A stretch of 64,000 bases of DNA from Vulcanisaeta distributa JCM 11217 (GTDB lineage Archaea > Thermoproteota > Thermoprotei > Thermoproteales > Thermocladiaceae): NCBI RefSeq assembly GCF_001316005.1, contig NZ_BBBJ01000006.1:1-64000 (forward strand), written 5' to 3'. The notes under the pieces were generated by a model. It did not search any database and had not been told where the DNA came from. It saw only the letters and a list, made by a program, of their open reading frames with translations. A program made the position numbers and the translations under genes. Below are positions 52,399 to 62,632 of this stretch, piece by piece. Numbering within the stretch: position 1 is the first letter of the stretch; each line of letters opens with the position of its first letter.

Positions 52399-53123
52399 AT
52401 GATAACCTCCTTCAAGGTACCCACAGTGCTAGTGATTGGTAGGGTTGGTGGAGAATTAGCTGTGTGGAGTATTGATGGGACCACCACGACCCTAGGCGGT
52501 GTTAATGGTATTGAATTAGTGAATGAACTTAAAGTGGATGGGCAAGTGATGGGCCACGTAGCCATTGCATCCTTTGGGCAGTACGTAATTAAGGCCATGG
52601 ACATGGGCAGTAGGTATGGCTCATACACATTGAGTGAGGAGTCACTGGTCAGGATACCCAGTAGGGGGGGTGGTGTCGACCTCAGGAAGTATAATGATTG
52701 GATGACCATAAGAAACGCCTTCATATTAATTGGAGACCCAAATTCCGGCTATTCCAATTATTACCCATTGATATGCCCCCCCTACAGGGTTGGCGATACG
52801 TTATTTATCAATGTTGGTTACGCAGGTTTAGGGAGTATTAGGACTGTGCTGACGATACTCGGCATTCTACGTAATTACACCAACGTGGGTCGAGTAAACG
52901 CATCCTGCATGTGCAGGATACCATCAATGCCGCTGGAGATAGCCTGATAAGTGGTGATAAGTACTTGCTGGTTAGGACGTACATGAATGATGGGCAGGCG
53001 GTAATGGGTAATAAGTACCTAATCCTATTGACTAAGGGTGGTAATGTAATTAGTAAGTATTCAACGAATGATGACCCAATAGATACAGTGGTTAAGATGC
53101 TCAATGAGATGAGGAGTGTTTAG
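52399..53123 (+). CDS. Hypothetical protein, frameshifted
   Basis: About 240 residues. The N-terminal part has repeated beta strands (VPTVLVIGRVGGELAVWSID, GHVAIASFGQYVIKAM), a CMC pair, and after a frameshift near 52915 the tail DKYLLVRTYMNDGQAVMGNK and LILLTKGGNVISKY. It may be a beta-rich fold with two similar halves. The G7 and C7 runs 52664 and 52776 are in frame. Not recognised. Confidence 0.5.
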
Positions 53124-53170
53124 GGAGTGTAAAAGTAAGGATTAATAGTGTCAATGCATTGTATTAATCC

Positions 53171-54112
53171 GTGAGTATAAGCACAGGGCTTGAATTCGCC
53201 GCCGAGAACGTACTGCCAATAATAAGGAGCCTAATTGCCAAGAGACTACTTGAGAGTGGGTATAGCCAGCTTAAGGTGGCTAGGATACTCGGCGTAACTC
53301 AACCGGCGGTTAATAGGTACGTGAGCAGGAATTACGAAGAATTACTCAGTAAGGCCGAGTCACTCGGTATTGATAGGGGGGGTTGGGTGCTCGAAGTCGT
53401 TAAAAACGTCGTGGAATTAATACTGAGTGATAAGGAGTACGAAGCCCTCGAATACCTAACCAACGCGGTACTAATGGAACTGGGCTCCCTAAGGCTTTGC
53501 GATGCCCATAAAAGGCTTGTCCCCCCCTCATTACCAATAAACTGCAATGTATGCTCAGTATTAATTACAGGCATTTCAGACTCAATAATTAGGAACGTGG
53601 AAAGGGCATTATTGATCCTCGAGTCTCACCCCCCCGAAATCCAGGCTGTAATACCGAGGGTTTTAATGAACATTGTCGAGGCTAAGCCAGGCGCGGTGAC
53701 GGAGGATGATGTTGTCGGCGTTCCCGGTAGGATTGATGCCCATGATGGGAGGGTCATCATAGGCTCAAGACCAACCTACGGTGGGAGTAAGCACCTAGGC
53801 AGGTTGATTATTAAATGCATGAACGTGAACTCGAGGTATAGGTCTGTGGCGAGTATTAAGTATGACAGTAAGGTAGAGGACGCACTTAGGGAACTTGGTA
53901 TTCGTTACGCCAAGGCCGGTCCCCCCCATGAAAGCCCCCCCAGTGAGGATGATGTCATAAATGCCGTGGTTAACTCATTGACTAAGGACCCAGCACTAGA
54001 GGCCGTGATTGACCTTGGTGGTTATGCCTTAGAGCCCGTCACCTACGTGTTTGGTCTTGATGCGGTGGATGTTGCGTTGAAGGTTGTGAGGATAGCCTCG
54101 AGGATAACCTAA
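53171..54112 (+). CDS. ThiR-like regulator: HTH plus ThiN domain
   Basis: 313 residues, intact. Residues 20-55 are a helix-turn-helix (YSQLKVARILGVTQPAVNRYVSR). The C-terminal 170 residues are a ThiN domain (thiamine phosphate synthase-like): VGVPGRIDAHDGRVIIG, GGSKHLGRLIIKCM, YRSVASIKYDSKVEDALRELG, AVIDLGGYALEPVTYVFG. This architecture is that of archaeal ThiR, a repressor of thiamine genes that senses thiamine phosphate. The thi4 gene at 62.6 kb is a possible target. Five 7-base runs are in frame. Confidence 0.8.
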   Translation: MSISTGLEFAAENVLPIIRSLIAKRLLESGYSQLKVARILGVTQPAVNRYVSRNYEELLSKAESLGIDRGGWVLEVVKNVVELILSDKEYEALEYLTNAVLMELGSLRLCDAHKRLVPPSLPINCNVCSVLITGISDSIIRNVERALLILESHPPEIQAVIPRVLMNIVEAKPGAVTEDDVVGVPGRIDAHDGRVIIGSRPTYGGSKHLGRLIIKCMNVNSRYRSVASIKYDSKVEDALRELGIRYAKAGPPHESPPSEDDVINAVVNSLTKDPALEAVIDLGGYALEPVTYVFGLDAVDVALKVVRIASRIT

Positions 54113-55019
54113 GCCCTTATCTTATTAATTAAGTGATTCACGATGTACTTAGCCGGATTGATCCCAGTGGCCCTTTTGAATCCTTGCCAGGACATTGTTG
54201 GGTTAACCTCAAGTATGAAGTAGCCATCCCTGGTCTCGGCAATGTCGACACCGCCATAATCAAGTCCGAGAACCTCAATGGCCCTTAGCGCCAACTCACC
54301 CAGTTCATTAGTGACCTTAGCGGGCTCGGGCTTGGCGCCCTGGGCCACATTACTCTTCCAGGTGATGCCCCCCCTCCTAAACTCGGCACCTATCACCTCA
54401 TTACCAACAACCACAACCCTATAGTCACCATTACCAACCTTATCAAGGAACCTCTGCACGTACATGGGCTTATTCAGGTTTGTTAAATAGCTGAATATGT
54501 GCATGGCAACATCAGCATCATCAACCTGAAAAACCCCCCCAAAGCCCATGGCACCCCCCCTAATCTGCTTAATAACGGACTTACCAAACTCCCTAACCGT
54601 GTTATACGCGACAAACATGTTCTCACTGACCACAGTATCGGGAACTGGCAACCCGTGCTTAGCCAATAGCATTAATGATATGAACTTATCGCTAGCCATC
54701 ATCCAATTCATCACAGGATTCATTACATAAACCCCACTAAGCTCAAGGGCCCTAACAACCCATAACCTATGCACGAACTGCTCAAAATCCCTGATCACCC
54801 TATGTGCCTGAGTATTGCGCCTGATACACTCAATTCCTCATAATTAGACCTACCAATTAATTGATAATAATCAATACGGCCCTTACCAAACCTAACACCA
54901 ACCATGTCAATGTAGATCCTCTTAACCCTATGGCCTAGGGACCTAATTGCATCCTCTAGGTCAACCACATCCTCAGGGTTATACTCAACCTCGTAAGGCC
55001 TAATAATACCGATATCCAC
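54109..55019 (-). CDS. RimK-like ATP-grasp ligase, frameshifted
   Basis: ATP-grasp family ligases add an amino acid (often Glu) to a protein or cofactor. MDIGIIRPYEVEYNPEDV at the start, MNPVMNWMMASDKFISLMLL, IKQIRGGAMGFGGVFQV (ATP-binding loop), RVVVVGNEVIGAEFRR, LGLDYGGVDIAET and FILEVNPTMSWQGF (Mg ligands). The frame breaks near 54797 between ILRHIG and IRDFEQFVHRL. The two C7 runs 54534 and 54554 each add a Gly to the ATP loop. Substrate (LysX-, MptN- or RimK-like) unresolved. Convergent with the ThiR-like gene, overlapping by 4 bases. Confidence 0.8.
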
Positions 55020-55091
55020 ATCACGGCATTTTAAAACCTCCCTTTTATTAATTAGCCAGGTAATAATTACTAAAGAAAGATTGAGAGAAAT

Positions 55092-55116
55092 AGTATACGT
55101 AAAGTAAACGTATACT
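55092..55116. promoter_or_regulatory. Perfect 9-bp inverted repeat before the ATP-grasp gene
   Basis: AGTATACGT-AAAGTAA-ACGTATACT lies between the UbiD stop (55116-55118) and the ATP-grasp start at 55019, 73 bp from it. It may be an operator for the ATP-grasp gene or a transcript-end hairpin of the UbiD gene. No T-rich tract follows on the minus strand, which favours the first reading. Confidence 0.4.
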
Positions 55117-56471
55117 CACCTAAGCCTAATTTTACTTAAATCAACGGAGGCAGGAATAACCCCCCCTTCCTAAACCTACTCACATCGGAGTTGAGTGGTC
55201 TCGTGGCGTCAATACCAACCTTAGTGGTTATGCCCTGTATGGGGGGGTCGATGGCGACAGGGTCTAGCGTCGAGCCCCCCCTGGCATATTTTATAAGCAC
55301 CAGGTCTTCATCAGCCTAAACCTAGTTGCTATCGCCCACTCAATCTCGCTTGGGTCATCAATGTTTACGTCATCATCAACCACCACGACGTGCTTAAGGC
55401 TCGGGTGAGCTGCGAAGCCGCCATGATCGCGTTCTTAGGATCACCATCACTCTGCTTCTTAATGGCAATAACCGCATGAAGCCATCCACAACCACCATCG
55501 GTGAGCCTGACAGCCTTGACTTCAGGGACTACATTACTAACGAACTGCCAGATCTTAGCCTCCTTCTCAATACCCATTAGTAGCTTATGCTCAGAATAAC
55601 CAGCCACGAGGGCTTGGGCAATTAATGGGCTGTCCCTCCTAACGTAAATTCTCGTGACCCTAACGACGGGTTGTTCCCTAACCTCATCATACGTACCCAG
55701 TATGTCCATGCACGGCCCCCCCTCCCTGGCGGTCTCTTTGGCCGATATATAGCCCTCCATCACGACCTCCGCATACGCAGGTGCGGGCACTCCATTATCT
55801 AGGACCTTAACCTTAAGTGAACCATCAAGTAGGGCATTGGCCATGTTTAGCTCGAAGACGCCGAAGGATGGTGATGAGGCCGCAGCGACCAAGATGGCCG
55901 GGTGTAGACCCCATGAGATCGATATTGGCGTGTCCTTACCGATTTCCCTATTCCTCATGTAAATCCTGTATAGGTGCCTGGGCACGAGCCTAATGACGAA
56001 TTTATCAGGGCCTATTGGGGTTAGCCTATGGATGCTTGCGTTTAATATGCCGTCTTTAACATCCATACCCACGACAACCGCGCTCGTTAGACAAGGCCCC
56101 GGCTCAAGCTCGAAGTACCTAGGTATGGGTATTTTTGTTAAGTCAACATTGGGTAAGGGGGGGTCATAAACAGCATCGTTGGTCTCGCTCGGCTTATAAG
56201 ATGATGCGGCATCCTCAGCCCAAAGAAGTCTTTTGTAAAATTCGACATCGTTCCTCACATTGAGCGCCCTGTACACCTTATCCCTGGTATTAACTACATT
56301 ACCAACCACGTGGACCCCCTTGAACTCACGCACGTTAGTGAACTCCAGTGTTGGCCCCTTGTCAAACCGCGTGATTACGTAGGGTATTTCATAGTTAATA
56401 CTCAGTTCCTCATCAACAAACCTCAAAACACCCTCATCCCTTAAACCCATTAGGTACTTTCTTAAATCCAT
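55116..56471 (-). CDS. UbiD-family prenyl-FMN decarboxylase, frameshifted
   Basis: UbiD enzymes (de)carboxylate aromatic or alpha,beta-unsaturated acids with prenylated FMN. Motifs: [82 protein letters not shown] and [19 protein letters not shown]. Breaks: near 55422 ([14 protein letters not shown]), near 55313 ([11 protein letters not shown]), and C7 55160-55166 ([14 protein letters not shown] expects 5). G7/C7 runs 55241, 55275, 55716 and 56157 stay in frame. ATG start 56471. No UbiX gene is adjacent. Confidence 0.85.
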
Positions 56472-56514
56472 CAATTCTGCGTTAATTTTAAAGTAAAATA
56501 GTTTTTCCGTGTTG

Positions 56515-57623
56515 TTAGAGTTGGTGTTGTGGTTTTAGTTTTATGCCTATTCCCGGCGTCTCTGGCACGTAGACCTTGCCATTCCTCGCATACATTATTG
56601 ACTTGGGCTCGTCAAATACGTCGAATATGGCACTCCTAAGTGGGTTGTCGGGTGCCGTGTACTCAATCCACATGGTACCTGGCTTAGCGGCAACGAGGTG
56701 GGCACTGACTATTGGCATTAGGTGTGGTGAGACAGGTATTCCATAGGCCCTAGCCAATGCCCAAACCCTGAGCCACTCGGTAATGCCGCCCACATGGCCC
56801 ACATCCGGCTGGACAATATCAACAGCTTCACTCTCGAGTAGTAGCTTGAAGTCGTAGACCGTGTGATGCTGCTCACCGGCAGCAATTGGTATACCGCAAA
56901 CCCTCTTCAACCTTTTATAACCCTCAAGGTTGTCTGGGTGTACGGGCTCCTCAATCCAAAACAACTCATACCTCTCCCACTTCCTGCACATTCTCATTGC
57001 CAGGTTTAGGTCGTAGGTGCCGTTCAAGTCAACCATCAACTTAACATCAGGTCCAACAGCCTCCCTAACAGCCTTAATGCGCTCGGTGGCCTCCTCAGGG
57101 CTAACGGCCGTTAAGGAGCCCCTAATCTTAACAGCATCAAAACCCTGCTTAACATACTCAAGGGCCTTGGCTGCGAGCTCCTTGGGCGGTAGTTGATGGG
57201 CCGTGTTCGCGTATGTAGCACCTCACTCCTATAACCACCGAGCAATCTCCAAAGGGGGGGCTTATTAGCCTCCTTAGCCAGTAGGTCCCAGATGGCTATG
57301 TCAACACCACTAATTGCGTGGATAACAAAGCCCCTCCTACCCCACCTGGTCAACCTCTGGAAAAGCTCATCCCAAATAGCCTCATACTCAGTAGTGTCCC
57401 TACCAACAACAAACCTGGCAATAACCCTCCTAATGAACTCTGCGAGTAGGTCGGAGAAGTAAACACCCTCCTTAATGTGGTGGTAATCAGTCACATAACC
57501 AATACCCTCACTACCATCCTCACCAACAACCTTAACAACAACCATATCATTCGCAGAACCAAAATCCGGAATCTCAAGACCAGCCCTAAAAACCCCCCCA
57601 ACCCTAACCTCCCTAATCTTCAC
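56515..57623 (-). CDS. Enolase-superfamily (MR/MLE) dehydratase, frameshifted
   Basis: Mandelate racemase/muconate lactonising family. N-terminal cap (REVRVGGVFRAG), SGVDIAIWDLLAKEANKPPLWRLLGG, then after breaks near 57215 and 57040-57110 the barrel with Mg ligands MMVDLNGTYD, FWIEEPVHPDN and AAGEQHHTVYD, plus SPHLMPIVSAH (general base His). Substrate is probably a sugar acid, in line with other crenarchaeal members (inference). The C7 run 57593 gives VRVGGVF, and G7 57254 (plus strand) gives KPPLW. Confidence 0.82.
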
Positions 57624-57679
57624 AATTAACTGTGGGCACCTTAACTTATAAGTTATGATTATTACTTATTCAGTTAAAC

Positions 57680-57873
57680 TTATCGGGCCTTAACCTGCTC
57701 AAATATTGTGTAACCGCACTTACCGCAAGCCCATCTAGGCACTGGGACTTTGTGATAAGCCATTACTGAGCCGCACCTTGGCAAATTCTCCTAAGAAACT
57801 TTATGGTACCCTTCTCATAATCAACTTCATACCACGTGTGCGCCCTTGCCTTAACCTCCTTTGGCACAGTCAT
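57680..57873 (-). CDS. rps27ae: Ribosomal protein S27ae, frameshifted
   Basis: Small 30S zinc protein. ATG 57873 starts [20 protein letters not shown]; then [16 protein letters not shown] and [15 protein letters not shown] give two CxxC pairs. The frame shifts near 57785: the second residue after the first Cys lacks one C of CCC (ICQGAAQ-stop in the uncorrected frame). Stop at 57680-57682. It was identified by hand because the frameshift leaves only short open frames. Confidence 0.85.
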
Positions 57874-57927
57874 GGCTTAACGCATCCCTTATAAAGATTT
57901 TTCCTTCGTCGCGGTGGGTCATAAAAT

Positions 57928-57936
57928 CCTTATAAG
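57928..57936 (+). promoter_or_regulatory. TATA-like box for the C/D sRNA candidate
   Basis: CCTTATAAG lies about 25 bp upstream of the proposed 5' end of the sRNA at 57957, the distance expected for archaeal TATA-dependent initiation. It gives independent support to the RNA call. Confidence 0.4.
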
Positions 57937-57956
57937 GAACTTGCTGATTTACTGCT

Positions 57957-58012
57957 TGCGATGATTGATGTGGCCAGGGCTGAGCCGTGATGTAAGGTCT
58001 CCCTTCCTGATT
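57957..58012 (+). ncRNA. C/D box sRNA candidate
   Basis: Between rps27ae and the glycosyltransferase gene. C box ATGATTG (57961-57967, imperfect), guide, D' box CTGA (57980-57983), C' box GTGATGT (57987-57993, one mismatch), guide, D box CTGA (58007-58010). Spacing of both guides is about 12 nt, which is right for archaeal 2'-O-methylation guides, and a TATA-like box precedes it. Targets were not searched. Confidence 0.55.
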
Positions 58013-58013
58013 C

Positions 58014-59234
58014 TCACCACTGCGACACCCACTTTGTATTTTCATACTCCTCAAGTACGTCTTGGTAAACCTTCTTAGTCCAGCGGGCGATCCTATCCCA
58101 GGTATACCACCTGAGCACGGAGTCTCTCGCATTCCTTGCTATGTTTCTCCTCAACTCATCATTACTGAGTAGTATCTTGGCGGCATTTATTATCTCATCA
58201 ACGTTATTAGGCGCTACCTTAACGCCGTTGTACCAATCACGCACTATCTCATCAGGTCCGCCAATCCTCGTCGTGATTACGGCCAAGCCCGCGGCCATGG
58301 CCTCGAGTATTGTTATTCCAAAGGGCTCATACCTACTTGGCAGTATTGCCAGGTCTGATACCTTCAATATTGAGTAGAGCGTCTCATCATCAACCCTACC
58401 CGTGAAGTATACCTTATTCCAAATGCCCCAGTCATGGGCCAGTCCCATTAAGTACTCCCTCATTGGACCATCACCAACAATAAGAAGCTTCAGGTTCCAA
58501 TCCCACCTCAGTAATTCCTTAAATGCCGCCAGTACTAGGTCAGGCCCCTTCTCATGAACAAGCCTACCAACGAAGACTATTATCTTCTCACTGGGCATTG
58601 CGTATAAATCCCTAAAGTCAGGCCTCACACTTACCGAGTCTATGTAGGACACGTCAATGCCGTTGGGTATCATTATCAGTTTATCCTTTGGTATCCCATG
58701 CACCATCGAGACCTCGCTCATCATGTAATTACTACAGACAATAACCTTCCACGCCTCGTAAGTCGTCCTCCATTCCCACGAGTGTATTATGAATTGCTCC
58801 TCATTATGGATCCCGCCGCGCCTACCGGCTTCGGTGGCGTGTATCGTGGCGATTAAGGGCTTATGAAGTAAATGCTTTAACGCAATGCCTGCGGGCCCTG
58901 TTAGCCAGTCATGAACGTGTATTAAATCGAACTCCCACTCATCATAGAGCCTGAGGGCCTCCTCAATCATCTCCTCGTTGAAGTTTAGAACCCACGTGAT
59001 GAAGCCCGTGGACCTGAACCTGAATGGATCAACTCTCCTAACATGGACTCCCTCAACCTTCTCGGAAGACGGTGAGCCGGGTAGCGCTATGCTCATTACG
59101 GTGGTATCAACGCCATCCTTAACCAAGTGCCTGGTAATATGATAAACATGCCTTCCCAACCCACCGACCATGTGGGGGGTGGGTATTCCCAGGATAGGTG
59201 GAGAACGCGAATTACCACGGGTATAAATTCCCAT
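58014..59234 (-). CDS. GT4-family glycosyltransferase, glycogen-synthase-like
   Basis: 406 residues, intact. PHMVGGLGRHVYHI near the N-terminus (acceptor glycine loop), FDLIHVHDWLTGPA, IPNGIDVSYID, FVGRLVHEKGPDLVL and the donor-site signature LPSRYEPFGITILEAMAAG. This pattern is close to the archaeal glycogen/starch synthases and sucrose-synthase-like GT4 enzymes, so it may elongate glycogen. No branching or debranching gene is nearby. The 3' end faces the sRNA candidate. Confidence 0.88.
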   Translation of the reverse strand: MGIYTRGNSRSPPILGIPTPHMVGGLGRHVYHITRHLVKDGVDTTVMSIALPGSPSSEKVEGVHVRRVDPFRFRSTGFITWVLNFNEEMIEEALRLYDEWEFDLIHVHDWLTGPAGIALKHLLHKPLIATIHATEAGRRGGIHNEEQFIIHSWEWRTTYEAWKVIVCSNYMMSEVSMVHGIPKDKLIMIPNGIDVSYIDSVSVRPDFRDLYAMPSEKIIVFVGRLVHEKGPDLVLAAFKELLRWDWNLKLLIVGDGPMREYLMGLAHDWGIWNKVYFTGRVDDETLYSILKVSDLAILPSRYEPFGITILEAMAAGLAVITTRIGGPDEIVRDWYNGVKVAPNNVDEIINAAKILLSNDELRRNIARNARDSVLRWYTWDRIARWTKKVYQDVLEEYENTKWVSQW

Positions 59235-59303
59235 ACTTATTTAAAAGTAAGATTCTACGATAAGTAAGCGGGTAAGCAACCGTGTAATAAAATTTAAAAT
59301 TCA

Positions 59304-59921
59304 ATGGGAATAACTTACCGTGTGAAGATCGTACTTGTTGCCGTACCTGGCAGTGGTAAGTCAACGACGCTGAAGTTCGTTAAGGAGATGCTCCCTGACA
59401 TAACCATTGTTAACTACGGTGATTACATGCTTGAGATTGCCAGGAGACAGTACGGAATTACCAATAGGGATGATATGAGGAAGAAGTTACCTGTGGAGGA
59501 GTATAGGAAGGTTCAGGAGCTCGCGGCTGAGGAAATCGCTAAACTACCTGGGGATGTGATCATAGATACTCACGCAAGCATTAAGGTTCAGGGAGGGTTT
59601 TACCCAGGCCTTCCTGACAGGATAATAACTAAGCTCAAGCCAGATGCCATAGTCCTCATGGAGTTTGACCCAAAGGACATACTTGAGAGGAGGGCTAAGG
59701 ACGTGGGTCTTAGAGATAGAGAGCAGGAGTCGCCTGAGGATATTGAGATGCATCAATTAGCCAATAGGTACTACGCCTTCGCTGCGGCCAACGCAGGTGA
59801 GTGCTCCGTGTACATACTGGACTTTAGGAAGAAGCCTCAATCAAGGCCCTTTGAACATGCCGAGATTGCCGCGAGGTTCATCGTTGATTTAATACTGAGG
59901 AATAGAGGTGCTAGTAAGTAA
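59304..59921 (+). CDS. adkA: Archaeal adenylate kinase
   Basis: 205 residues, intact. P-loop VLVAVPGSGKSTTLKFV, VIIDTHASIKVQGGFYPGLP (AMP site), LMEFDPKDILERRAKD and the lid segment REQESPEDIEMHQLANR. Typical trimeric archaeal adenylate kinase, making two ADP from ATP and AMP. ATG 59304. No long G runs. Confidence 0.93.
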   Translation: MGITYRVKIVLVAVPGSGKSTTLKFVKEMLPDITIVNYGDYMLEIARRQYGITNRDDMRKKLPVEEYRKVQELAAEEIAKLPGDVIIDTHASIKVQGGFYPGLPDRIITKLKPDAIVLMEFDPKDILERRAKDVGLRDREQESPEDIEMHQLANRYYAFAAANAGECSVYILDFRKKPQSRPFEHAEIAARFIVDLILRNRGASK

Positions 59922-59977
59922 AGTCATTATCAAGGCGCGAAATGCTTAAAATAGTATGAGGTTTCTCGAAGGGTTGT

Positions 59978-60502
59978 ATGAAGGCCTTAATCATAGTTGC
60001 CGATGTATCGTATAAGGGGGGGAGTACTCAATGACAGTACAGGCACTTAGGCAGTTGGGTATGGAGGTTAGTACTGGGTTGGTAAGTAAGACTGCCGATG
60101 TTAATTTCGACATTGATCTAACGGATAAGTTTAGTGAGGATGTACTTGATGGTTACGATGTCGTAGCTTCATAGGTGGTTATTGGGCCTACTATGCCGTT
60201 ACCGGTAAGGAAATCCCAGGTAGAGTCAAGCCCATGGTTAATAAGGAGGCCTTCGAGAAATTACTTACGCACTCAATAAATAGTGGTAAGAAGACAATAC
60301 TTCCCTTGGCAACTCCAGCTATGCAGCTAAGCTTGGCTTGTTAAGAGGTAGGAAGGCGACGGTATACCCAACCACGGATTTAATAAATATTCTCAGGAAT
60401 AACGGCGTTGATTACGTGAATGAGGATTTCGTAATCGATAACAACGTTGTAACCCTTAAGAGGATGGCCGTGGAATTCCTTACCAAGGCCCTTAGTAAGT
60501 AA
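59978..60502 (+). CDS. DJ-1/PfpI-family protein, heavily frameshifted
   Basis: MKALIIVADVSYKG starts at 59978, then after G7 60016-60022 SMTVQALRQLGMEVSTGLVS, DVLDGYDVV, after a shift near 60166 FIGGYWAYYAVTGKEIPGRVKP, and after shifts near 60310 and 60325 KLGLLRGRKATVYPTTDLI and ITLKRMAVEFL-like tail. The family's nucleophilic Cys should follow the glutamate-containing block; it is not obvious here because the elbow segment LPLATPAY lacks Cys. Length fits, about 170 aa. Four frames in one small gene. Confidence 0.6.
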
Positions 60503-60601
60503 TCATTATCCTAGAATTGCTAACTTAATAGATTGAGTATTTCCCTGACTAAGAATAAAGAAATAATTTAAATTTATCCGCATGCCTCGTCTATATTAAT
60601 A

Positions 60602-61684
60602 ATGGCTTCGACACAGCGTAAAGCATTGGAGATGTACGAGATTCCTCGGGTCGTGGTATTCGGACCAAACGCCATCAGTAAAGTACCCGAGATATTAAGT
60701 AAGGTGGGGGGGCTTAATGGATTAAGGGGGGGTTTAGTCCTCATTGGTCCTCACTTCGGTAAGCACTTAATTGATAAAATCGAGTGTAGGACCTGCGATG
60801 TTGAGGAAATTGATGAAATAAGTTCCGATAGGATCATCGAATTATCGAGTAGGTACGCCCACATTACTGATTATATAATAGCCCTCGGTGGTGGTAGGAT
60901 AATTGACTTTGGTAAGGCCATGGCGTACATCATGAATGTACCCTACGTATCAATACCAACAATAGCATCCCACGATGGCATAGCGAGCCCCTACGTATCT
61001 CACGTACTTCAACTCGATCTTAATAAGCATGGAGTTGGTAAGGTTCAGAGGTCGCCAATAGCTATTATTGCCGATACGTCAATAATACTCGAGGCGCCAA
61101 GGAGGTACTTACTGGCTGGCATTGGTGAGTTGGTTGGTAAGTTGATAGCCGTTAAAGATTGGGAATTAGCGGTTAGGGTTAAGGGTGAGGAGTTCAGCGA
61201 GTATGCGGCGGCCCTCGCCAGGGATAGCGCATTAATAGTCCTTAGGAATAGGGATAGGCTAAAGGTCCATAGTGAGGAGAGTGTTAGAATAGTGGTGAAG
61301 GCTTTGCTCGGCTGTGGGGTTGCGATGGCCATTGCCGGCAGTTCAAGGCCGTGCAGTGGTTCCGAGCACTTGTTCAGCCACGCAATAGACCTGTTAGCTA
61401 GGGAGAGGGGGGGGTTTAGACCCGCACTGCATGGTGAGCAGGTGGCGCTTGGCGCGATAATGATGGCCTACCTACACGGTATGAAATGGAGAAGGATTAA
61501 GTCATTCCTACAGAGCCTAAACATACCGGTTACGGCTAAGGAACTCGGTCTTGACAGAGACGTAATAATTGAGGCATTAACGATCGCGCATAACGTGAGA
61601 CCTGATAGATTCACCATATTAGGGGGGGCGGGCTTGACGCGCAAGGCAGCTGAGAACGTCGTTGAAATTACGGGTGTTGCCTAA
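60602..61684 (+). CDS. egsA: Glycerol-1-phosphate dehydrogenase
   Basis: Makes sn-glycerol-1-phosphate, the backbone of archaeal lipids. 360 residues, intact. VVFGPNAISKVPEIL, ALGGGRIIDFGKAMAY, SIPTIASHDGIASPY (Zn ligand Asp), SGSEHLFSHAIDLL and ALHGEQVALGAI (His ligands). G7 runs 60706, 60726, 61622 and G8 61407 stay in frame, giving SKVGG, LRGGLV, ILGGAGL and RERGGFR; the extra glycines are not typical of the family. ATG start after an AT-rich promoter. Confidence 0.93.
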   Translation: MASTQRKALEMYEIPRVVVFGPNAISKVPEILSKVGGLNGLRGGLVLIGPHFGKHLIDKIECRTCDVEEIDEISSDRIIELSSRYAHITDYIIALGGGRIIDFGKAMAYIMNVPYVSIPTIASHDGIASPYVSHVLQLDLNKHGVGKVQRSPIAIIADTSIILEAPRRYLLAGIGELVGKLIAVKDWELAVRVKGEEFSEYAAALARDSALIVLRNRDRLKVHSEESVRIVVKALLGCGVAMAIAGSSRPCSGSEHLFSHAIDLLARERGGFRPALHGEQVALGAIMMAYLHGMKWRRIKSFLQSLNIPVTAKELGLDRDVIIEALTIAHNVRPDRFTILGGAGLTRKAAENVVEITGVA

Positions 61685-61690
61685 CGCGGA

Positions 61691-62582
61691 CTAAATGACC
61701 CTAATCAATACGTAGCTAAACACGAGACCAATAATTATCGATACTATGAAGCCAAGTATTAACTCGTTGAAGTACCTCAGGTTTATTATCCTAAACCTAT
61801 GAGCTGCCCCCCCGACACCCACTAAGCCGAAGGACGTGGTTACCGTGACAGGCATTGGCACTGAGTATATGGTCCCGATTTCCATGGCCATGAATGAGAA
61901 TAACTGAACCGTGAAGCTGGTTAAAGGACCCAGCGTGAATAGGCCTGTGCTGAGTCTATACAGTGTTCTCCAACCAATTAGTAATACGCCAAGTATTGAA
62001 CTAATGATAATAAGCAATAACCCCTTATAACTAAAGTTTAGTAGTGCCCATAGTAACCCAAGGTTATTTGCACCGAAGGAGAAGGATAGCAGGAAGACTG
62101 TGAGTATGGATAATACGCGGTAAATGCCCACGTACCTAAACGATAATCTCGAGAGGGCGCCTAGGGATTTATAGAGAATGTATGAAAGAAGCATAACGAT
62201 TATGGGCAGGGACAACCAATAACTAAGTACGAAGACCGCGTTCCTCAGCACACGCCCCAACGCCAGCGAGGCACCCACTAGGCTTGCGTATAAGGAGCCT
62301 GTTAGTGACATTGGAACCCTCATGCTTTCGCCGACTATGAATATCACTATGGTAACGGCCATGGCCACCATGCAACATCGCCACTCACCACATTAGCCTC
62401 ATGTAAGTACCTTGCAGCCATAACCCAAGTACATAGCCAAGTAATGCAATTACTACGGCGTACTTATAATCAATTGACTTGGAACCAACGGCAGCACCAG
62501 CGTTGGCTGATAGGTTATTTCCAGAGACTAGGAACGAAAGCGAGAATGCCAAAGCGTAATTTATAAACAGCGTATACGCCAT
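61691..62582 (-). CDS. PiT-family inorganic phosphate transporter, frameshifted
   Basis: ATG 62582 begins MAYTLFINYALAFSLSFLV, then the PiT signature NNLSANAGAAVGSKSI and later SFGANNLGLLWALLN as its second copy, on about 10 hydrophobic helices. These GANxxxN repeats mark the Pi:cation symporter family. The frame shifts near 62380 (YMRLMW/MVAMAV). The C7 run at 61807 gives VGVGGAAHR. It converges on egsA with 6 bp between stops. Confidence 0.82.
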
Positions 62583-62632
62583 ACTAGGCGGGTATGACCC
62601 TTTAATAGCTTTTAAACTCAACCTACGTACTA

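Noticed and set aside
57851-58132. Minus-strand frame of 93 codons over the sRNA candidate
   Set aside because: Overlaps the intact glycosyltransferase end out of frame and has no homology-like motif; the RNA boxes and the rps27ae start explain the region better.
59174-59179. G6 run in the glycosyltransferase gene as another expanded run
   Set aside because: It encodes the normal IPTPHMVGG segment of the family (minus strand CCC CCA-type codons), so this length is expected.
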